A DNA stretch of 44,917 nucleotides from DASQFQ01 sp039934455 (GTDB taxonomy: Bacteria; Actinomycetota; Thermoleophilia; Solirubrobacterales; Solirubrobacteraceae), in assembly GCA_039934455.1 (NCBI GenBank), contig JBDTMF010000006.1, positions 1-44,917 of the forward strand. The letters are read 5' to 3'. The notes under the pieces are model-generated. The model did no database searches. It worked only from the letters and a program-made list of their open reading frames with translations, and was not told where the DNA came from. A program made the position numbers and the translations under genes. Shown here piece after piece: positions 40,383 through 44,917 of the stretch. Within the stretch, counting starts at the first letter, position 1; the number at the start of each line of letters is the position of its first letter.

Positions 40383-40844
40383 GCCGTTGGGCGGAGGCGA
40401 GCCCTCCGCGACCTGGAACGGCGTGCTCGAGCCGTGGTCGACGGTCGTCACCTTGTCGTCGAGCGGGGTCATCACGACCTCGTCGGCGGTGAAGTAGTCC
40501 TGCCACGGCGCGTCGAGCTGGCGCTGGACGGGCAGGAAGCCGGCCTTCGTGTAGACGAGGTCGAGGCGGGCGCCGTTGACGACGAGGTCGAAGCCGCCGT
40601 CCGCGCGGGTGTCGGTGTGGCCGTACTCGGGGTGATGCAGGACCGTCACGCGGACCCCGCCGATCGGCTCGCCGGCGACGTCGCTCACGCGGCCGCGCAG
40701 CACGGCGATGCGCGCGGGCGAGACCGCGTCGGGGTCGGCGCCCTGCTGGGCGGCGCCCGCGCCCTTGTAGAGAAACGCGCTGGCGTCGGCGAGGGAGGTC
40801 ACCCCGCCGCCCGGATCCAGGGGCGTGGGCTGGTTGGAGCCCGG

Positions 40845-40955
40845 CACGGGCGTGGGTGTGGGGGTCGCGGTGGGAGCCGGCGTGGGCGTCGACGTCGGGC
40901 CGGGGGTCGGCGTCGGGGTCGAGCCGGGACCGGGGCCGGGGCCGGGGCCGGAGCC
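40845..40955 (-). repeat. low-complexity Thr-Pro / Gly-Pro linker repeat
   Basis: The coding strand has tandem GGCCCC-type hexamers encoding GPGPGPGPG, followed by TPTPTP-type repeats. It is the spacer between the secreted N-terminal domain and the rest of the RHS protein. Repeats of this type are also prone to sequencing and copy-number error. Confidence 0.7.
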
Positions 40956-41522
40956 GTGCGCGGCGGAGGGCGGCGCCATCGTGAGCGGTGACGGCTGGAC
41001 GCCGCCGAAGGGAGGCGCGCGCGCCTCCACCGTCAGATGCGCTGCGCGGCAGTTGTTGCGCTCGTTGGCCTCGCGGACCTTGCTGCGGATGTCGGCGCAC
41101 GCGATCAGGTACTGCTTCCCGGTCGAGGCAGAGGCGGGGAGCGACAGGCTCAGGCGGCGGACAGCGCGGCGGCGCTTGCCGAGCGACCTGACCGGCGCGC
41201 GGCTGAGCGCGATGTCGTTGCCGCCGCCCCGCTTGCGGTCGGTGCTGAGCAGGAACCCGGTCTGCGACTTCTTCACCTTCGCCCTGCCGCGGTTCTTCAC
41301 CGCGACGGCGGCGGTGAGGGCGTCACCGGGACGCGCGGTCGCCGCAACGGTCAGCGTGGAGACAACGAGGTCCGCGCGGCGCGCGGCGCGGGCGGCCGGG
41401 GCTGCAAGCCCCGCGAGGGTCATGGCCATCGTGGCCACCAGCAATGTCCGTGTCCGGCCGTCCGTCATGCCCGTCCTGGCGGACGACGCTCTCAGGCGGC
41501 GGCGGGCCTCTCAAGAATCCGG

Positions 41523-42821
41523 TCAGATGAGCTTGCGCCGGAGCAGCTTGCCGGACGCGGTGCGCGGGAGCCGCTCCACCATCTCGAACGCCTTCGGCAC
41601 CTTGTAGCCCGCGAGCCGCTCGACGCAGTGCGCGCGCAGCTCGGCCGCGGTGGGCGCGACCTCCCCGCGCGGCACGATGCACGCGGTCACCGACTCGCCC
41701 CACTGCGGGTGCGCGCGGCCGAAGACCCCGGCCTCGGCCACCTGCGGGTGCTCCTCGAGCACGGCCTCGACCTCGGCGGGCGCGACGTTCTCCCCCCCCG
41801 AGACGATCGTGTCGCTCTTGCGGCCGACCACGGTGAGGCGCCCCTCGTCGTCGAGGCTCCCCAGATCGCCGGTGCGCAGCGTGTCCCACTCCCCCACCAC
41901 GGTCGGGCCGTTCACGAAGATCTCGCCGTCGGGGGCGATGCTGACGCCGAGGCCGGGCAGCGGCCGGCCAGCGGTCTCGAGGTCGCCCGGCTCGGCGAGC
42001 GTGACGGTCGAGGCGGCCTCCGTGAGCCCGTAGGTCTGGGAGACGGGCCAGCCGGCCTCGACCGCCCGCCGCAAGAGGCCGGCCGGGACGGGGCCGCCGC
42101 CCAGCAGCACCCGCCGCAGCCGCGGCCCGGGCCGGCCGCCGGCGTCGAGGATGCGGGCCAGCATCGTGGGGACGAGCGAGACGAGCGTGATGTCGCCCTC
42201 GCGCAGGAGGCGTGCGACCCGATCGGCGTCGAACGGCGGCGGCTCGAGCACGACGGTGCCCGCAGCGGCGGCGCTGCGGACGAGCACCATCAGCCCGCCG
42301 ACGTGCGACAGCGGCATCGGGATGAGCCAGCGCTCCTCAGGATCGGAGCCCAGCACCGCGCCGGCGGCGCGGATGTGCGCGGCGAGGTTGCCGAAGGTCA
42401 GCTCGACCGGCCGCGGCGTGCGCGTCGTGCCCGACGTGTGGACGACCAGCGCGAGCTCGTCCTCGTCCGGATCCACGAGGTTGAACGGCGCGCCGGCGTC
42501 CTCCACCAGCGGCTGGGAGACGAGCACCTCGGCGCCGCGCATGAGCTCGCCGCGCTCGCGCTCGGACAGCCGCAGGTCGATCGGCATCGCCGGCGCGCGC
42601 AACAGCAGGCAGCCGTGGACGGTGGCCACGAACGGGCGGCCCGGCGGCAGCGCGATCCCGACGCGGTCGCCGGGCGCGGCGCCGCGCAGGACGAGCCGCC
42701 CGGCCGCCCGGGTGGCGGCCAGCAGCAGCTCGTGGTAGGTCAGCCGCTCCTCGGGCGTCTCGAGGGCGATGCCGCCGGGGTGGCGCGCTGCGGCGCGAGC
42801 GAGCCAGGGACCGAGTTCCAC
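41523..42821 (-). CDS. menE: 2-succinylbenzoate-CoA ligase
   Basis: 432 residues from GTG 42821. ANL-superfamily adenylating enzyme: AMP-binding loop HTSGTTRTPRPVEL (Lys of the usual loop replaced by Arg), YGLTEAAS motif, hinge GDLGSLDDEGRLTVVGRKSD, SGGENVAP, and catalytic C-terminal Lys in PRTASGKLLRRK. The short length and the TPRPVELTFGN block match actinobacterial MenE. It activates o-succinylbenzoate with CoA in menaquinone synthesis. Position divergent from menB-menA-menC supports the call. GTG 42821 has TAGCCT seven bases upstream; starts further up would run into menB. Confidence 0.9.
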   Translation of the reverse strand: MELGPWLARAAARHPGGIALETPEERLTYHELLLAATRAAGRLVLRGAAPGDRVGIALPPGRPFVATVHGCLLLRAPAMPIDLRLSERERGELMRGAEVLVSQPLVEDAGAPFNLVDPDEDELALVVHTSGTTRTPRPVELTFGNLAAHIRAAGAVLGSDPEERWLIPMPLSHVGGLMVLVRSAAAAGTVVLEPPPFDADRVARLLREGDITLVSLVPTMLARILDAGGRPGPRLRRVLLGGGPVPAGLLRRAVEAGWPVSQTYGLTEAASTVTLAEPGDLETAGRPLPGLGVSIAPDGEIFVNGPTVVGEWDTLRTGDLGSLDDEGRLTVVGRKSDTIVSGGENVAPAEVEAVLEEHPQVAEAGVFGRAHPQWGESVTACIVPRGEVAPTAAELRAHCVERLAGYKVPKAFEMVERLPRTASGKLLRRKLI

Positions 42822-42828
42822 GCGATGG

Positions 42829-42834
42829 AGGCTA
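42829..42834 (-). promoter_or_regulatory. -10 box of menE (leaderless)
   Basis: TAGCCT on the minus strand ends seven bases before GTG 42821. It overlaps the menB -10 box (42833-42838) by two bases. A TTCGAC at the expected -35 distance falls inside the menB coding region. Confidence 0.55.
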
Positions 42835-42838
42835 ATGT
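42833..42838 (+). promoter_or_regulatory. -10 box of menB-menA-menC (leaderless)
   Basis: TAATGT ends seven bases before ATG 42846. It shares TA (42833-42834) with the menE -10 box on the other strand. Only 24 bases separate the two start codons. Confidence 0.55.
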
Positions 42839-42845
42839 CATCGCG

Positions 42846-43667
42846 ATGCCGGTCGAATGGACCCCAGCCGGGGAGTACTCCGACATCCGCTACGAGGTCG
42901 CCGAGGGGATCGCGAAGATCACCATCGACCGCCCCGAGGTGCGCAACGCGTTCCGCCCGGAGACGCTGATCGAGGTCGCTGATGCGCTTGAGAAGGCGCG
43001 CGAGGACACCGAGGTCGGCGTGGTCGTGCTGACCGGCGAGGGGCCCGACGCCTTCTGCTCCGGCGGCGACCAGCGCGTCCGCGGCGACACCGGCTACGTC
43101 GAGGGCGGCGCAAAGGTCGGCCGCTTCCACGTCACCGACCTGCACGTCCAGATCCGCCGACTGCCCAAGCCGGTGGTGGCGATGGTGGCGGGCTACGCGA
43201 TCGGCGGCGGTCACGTCCTCCACCTCGTCTGCGACCTCACCATCGCGGCCGACAACGCCCGCTTCGGGCAGGTCGGGCCGCGCGTCGGCTCCTTCGACGG
43301 CGGCTTCGGCGCGGGGCTGCTGGCCAGCCTGGTGGGGCCGAAGAAGGCGAAGGAGATCTGGTTCCTGTGCCGCCAGTACGACGCGCAGCAGGCGCTCGAC
43401 ATGGGGCTCGTGAACACCGTCGTGCCGCTCGATCGGCTCGAGGAGGAGACGGTCCAGTGGTGCCGCGAGATGCTCGCGCTGTCGCCGTTCGCGCTGCGGC
43501 TGGTGAAGGCCAGCTTCCACGCGTCCGAGGACGGTTGGAGCGGCATCCAGCAACTCGCCCACGACGCGAACCTCCTCTTCTACGCCAGCGAGGAGGCGCA
43601 GGAGGGGCGCGACGCGTTCAAGGAGAAGCGCACCCCGGACTTCTCGGCGTTCCCCCGCCGGCCGTGA
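42846..43667 (+). CDS. menB: 1,4-dihydroxy-2-naphthoyl-CoA synthase
   Basis: 273 residues, crotonase fold. Oxyanion loops and MenB-specific blocks are visible: CSGGDQRVRGDTGYVEG (residues about 75-91), IGGGHVLHLVCDLTIAADNA, FGQVGPRVGSFDGGFGAG (about 139-156), and EIWFLCRQYDAQQA. It closes the second ring in menaquinone synthesis from succinylbenzoyl-CoA. Typical MenB has GSFDAGYG where this has GSFDGGFG, a conservative change. ATG 42846 is set by the divergent promoter. Its stop overlaps the menA start as GTGA. Confidence 0.95.
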   Translation: MPVEWTPAGEYSDIRYEVAEGIAKITIDRPEVRNAFRPETLIEVADALEKAREDTEVGVVVLTGEGPDAFCSGGDQRVRGDTGYVEGGAKVGRFHVTDLHVQIRRLPKPVVAMVAGYAIGGGHVLHLVCDLTIAADNARFGQVGPRVGSFDGGFGAGLLASLVGPKKAKEIWFLCRQYDAQQALDMGLVNTVVPLDRLEEETVQWCREMLALSPFALRLVKASFHASEDGWSGIQQLAHDANLLFYASEEAQEGRDAFKEKRTPDFSAFPRRP

Positions 43668-44581
43668 CGGGAGCGCGGGGCGGCGTGAGCGCGGAGCGGC
43701 CGAGCGCCGCGCGCATCTGGCTGATGGCGGCGCGGCCGCGGACGCTGCCCGCGGCGGTCGCGCCCGTGCTCGTCGGCACCGCGCTGGCGGCGACCGAGGA
43801 CACCTTCAAGGTCCTGACGTTCCTGGCCGCGCTGCTCGGTGCGCTGTTCATCCAGGTCGGCACGAACCTCTCCAACGACTACTCCGACGCCCGCCGCGGG
43901 GCCGACACCGACGACCGGCTCGGGCCGGTGCGCGTCACGGCCGGCGGGCTCGTGCCGCCGCGCCAGGTGCTGGTGGCGACCTACGTCGCGTTCGCCCTCG
44001 CGGTCCTGGCGGGCTCGTACCTGATCGCGACCGCCGGCTGGGAGCTGCTGCTGGTCGGCGCGGCGTCGATCCTCGCGGGGGTCCTCTACACGGGCGGGCC
44101 GAGGCCGTACGGCTACGAGGGCCTCGGCGAGGTCTTCGTCTTCCTGTTCTTCGGCGTCGTCGCCGTCGCCGGCTCCTACTACGCGCAGGTCGAGCGGCTC
44201 GAATGGGAGGCGCTCGTGCTCGCGGTCCCGGTCGGCCTGCTCGCCTCGGCGATCCTCGTCGTCAACAACGTCCGCGACCTCGAGACCGACCGGCGGGCCG
44301 GCAAGCGCACCCTGGCCGTCCGGCTGGGCCGCGAGCGCTCGCGCGTGCTGTACCCGGCGATGGTCGGCGGGGCGTTCGTGACCGCGCAGCTGCCGTGGCT
44401 GCTCGGCTCGCTCTCGCCCTGGCTGCTGCTCTCGCTGCTCGCCATCCCGCTCGCGGTGCCGGTCGTGCGGACGGTCAGGACGCGCACCGACGGCCCCGCC
44501 CTCAACGGCGCGCTGGCCGGGACGGGGAGGCTCCAGCTCGCGTTCTGCCTCCTGCTCTCGGCGGGCATCCTGGCGAGCTGA
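43664..44581 (+). CDS. menA: 1,4-dihydroxy-2-naphthoate octaprenyltransferase
   Basis: 305 residues from GTG 43664 (an in-frame GTG at 43685 would give 298). UbiA-family integral membrane prenyltransferase with about eight helices. The two Asp-rich prenyl-diphosphate/Mg motifs are present: NDYSDARRGAD (near residue 70) and NNVRDLETDRRAGKRTLAV (near 205). It attaches the polyprenyl tail to dihydroxynaphthoate at the membrane. The GTGA overlap with menB favours the first GTG. Its stop shares one base with the menC start. Confidence 0.93.
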   Translation: MTGARGGVSAERPSAARIWLMAARPRTLPAAVAPVLVGTALAATEDTFKVLTFLAALLGALFIQVGTNLSNDYSDARRGADTDDRLGPVRVTAGGLVPPRQVLVATYVAFALAVLAGSYLIATAGWELLLVGAASILAGVLYTGGPRPYGYEGLGEVFVFLFFGVVAVAGSYYAQVERLEWEALVLAVPVGLLASAILVVNNVRDLETDRRAGKRTLAVRLGRERSRVLYPAMVGGAFVTAQLPWLLGSLSPWLLLSLLAIPLAVPVVRTVRTRTDGPALNGALAGTGRLQLAFCLLLSAGILAS

Positions 44582-44917
44582 TGCGGCTCGCCGTCGAGCC
44601 GGTGTCGCTGCGCTTCCGCGAGCCCGTGCGGGCCGCGTGGGGGGTGCTCGAGGCGCGCGACCTCCTGCGCGTGCGCCTGGAGGCCGACGACGGGCTGGTC
44701 GGGCTCGGGGAGGCCGCGCCGCTCGAGCCCTACGACGGCGTCGCGCTCGCCGCCGTCCGCGCGGCGCTCGACGCCTACGCCGAGGTGCTGGCCGACTGCT
44801 CGGAGGACGAGGCGCTGGAGGCCTGCCGCGCCGAGCGTGACCTCCCCCAGGCGCTCGCCGCCGTCGACCTCGCGCTGTGGGACGTCGCGGGCCGGCGCTC
44901 CGGGCGCCCCGTCGCGC
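44581..44917 (+). CDS. menC: o-succinylbenzoate synthase, partial (N-terminal part)
   Basis: About 112 residues before the right edge. The start ATG overlaps the menA stop (TGATG). Visible sequence MRLAVEPVSLRFREPVRAAW, a GLGEAAPLEPY block and DLPQALAAVDLALWDVAGRR match the capping domain of enolase-superfamily MenC/muconate-cycloisomerase enzymes. The barrel with the catalytic lysines lies outside the window. Membership in the men cluster favours MenC over a dipeptide epimerase. It dehydrates the SHCHC intermediate to o-succinylbenzoate. Confidence 0.85.
   Translation, partial: MRLAVEPVSLRFREPVRAAWGVLEARDLLRVRLEADDGLVGLGEAAPLEPYDGVALAAVRAALDAYAEVLADCSEDEALEACRAERDLPQALAAVDLALWDVAGRRSGRPVA

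Larger units (their letters stand above)
34823..41468 (-). pseudogene. giant secreted RHS/YD-repeat, teneurin-like protein, two frameshifts
   Basis: Three overlapping frames form one interrupted gene: 41468 to about 40380, 40379 to about 37739, and 37738 to 34823. Adding one base at each break gives a continuous 2215-residue protein. Order: signal peptide (1-28, TLLVATMAMTLAGLAAPAA), CARDB-like domain (about 31-145), Pro/Thr/Gly linker (about 165-210), carboxypeptidase-regulatory-like domain (VLRGRVSDVAGEPIGGVRV, about 245-320), long beta-rich region, NHL-like repeats (VGPDGSIYGLS, APDGTVYFA, GPDGSVYFS; about 800-1150), YD repeats (YGYDALGRL and many others; about 1260-2030), RHS core end (GLRDYDPASGRFTARDP, NLYAYAGSDPV), and a unique 149-residue C-terminus after DPTGL. 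RHS proteins deliver toxins or mediate contact. A sequencing error could explain both breaks; if so the gene is intact. A ribosome site (AGGA) precedes the ATG. Confidence 0.85.

Noticed and set aside
1..44917. Mobile elements, CRISPR arrays, tRNA or rRNA genes
   Set aside because: No transposase or integrase, no regularly spaced direct repeats, no tRNA cloverleaf or rRNA core segments were seen; base composition is uniform across the window.

Overview
High-GC actinobacterial chromosome window. Base composition, heavy GTG start use, tightly overlapping genes and the gene repertoire (MenABCE menaquinone cluster, long-form SerA, RraB-domain protein, class I IlvC, leuA leader peptide) suggest Actinobacteria; the class Thermoleophilia (order Solirubrobacterales, e.g. 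a Conexibacter-like organism) is my best guess, by inference only. I see no tRNA, rRNA, CRISPR, insertion sequence or phage gene. About 41 genes fill the window and no gene-free stretch exceeds about 200 bases.

Layout. 1-3145: end of a YcaQ-type glycosylase gene, then leuD-leuC and a translationally coupled XRE-cupin regulator (minus strand), and a small acidic protein. 3178-6309: secreted subtilisin, patatin phospholipase, methyltransferase. 6310-8380: leuA with an upstream 17-residue leucine-rich leader peptide, and an RraB-domain protein. 8464-12666: a compact five-gene operon of an atypical cytochrome P450, a SnoaL-like protein, two tandem paralogues of unknown family and a DyP peroxidase. 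12695-17374: AI-2E-family membrane protein, SNF2 helicase, MFS transporter. 17426-20334 (minus): APC permease, universal stress protein, quinone oxidoreductase. 20412-26914 (plus): polyamine uptake and breakdown operon (potA, potD, potB, potC, HDAC-family deacetylase, FAD amine oxidase), then a membrane HD-GYP phosphodiesterase. 28388-34809: FMN-binding PPOX-family protein, a degenerate kinase-like protein, serA with a class V aminotransferase, DUF4190-like protein, ilvC, methyltransferase. 34823-41468: a very large secreted RHS/teneurin-like protein carrying two single-base frameshifts. 41523-44917: menE divergent from menB-menA-menC, the last cut by the window edge.

How the genes work together. 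Branched-chain amino-acid synthesis is scattered (leuCD, leuA, ilvC), with leucine-responsive control visible upstream of leuA: the leader peptide has eight Leu codons, and the leader RNA has two mutually exclusive complementarities to the leuA ribosome-binding site. Polyamine import, deacetylation and oxidation are arranged as one transcription unit. The P450/DyP operon looks like an uncharacterised heme-oxidation system.

A window-wide pattern stands out: twelve transcription units have a TANNNT hexamer ending 6-9 bases before the chosen start codon, as expected for leaderless mRNAs. This pattern was used to choose several starts.
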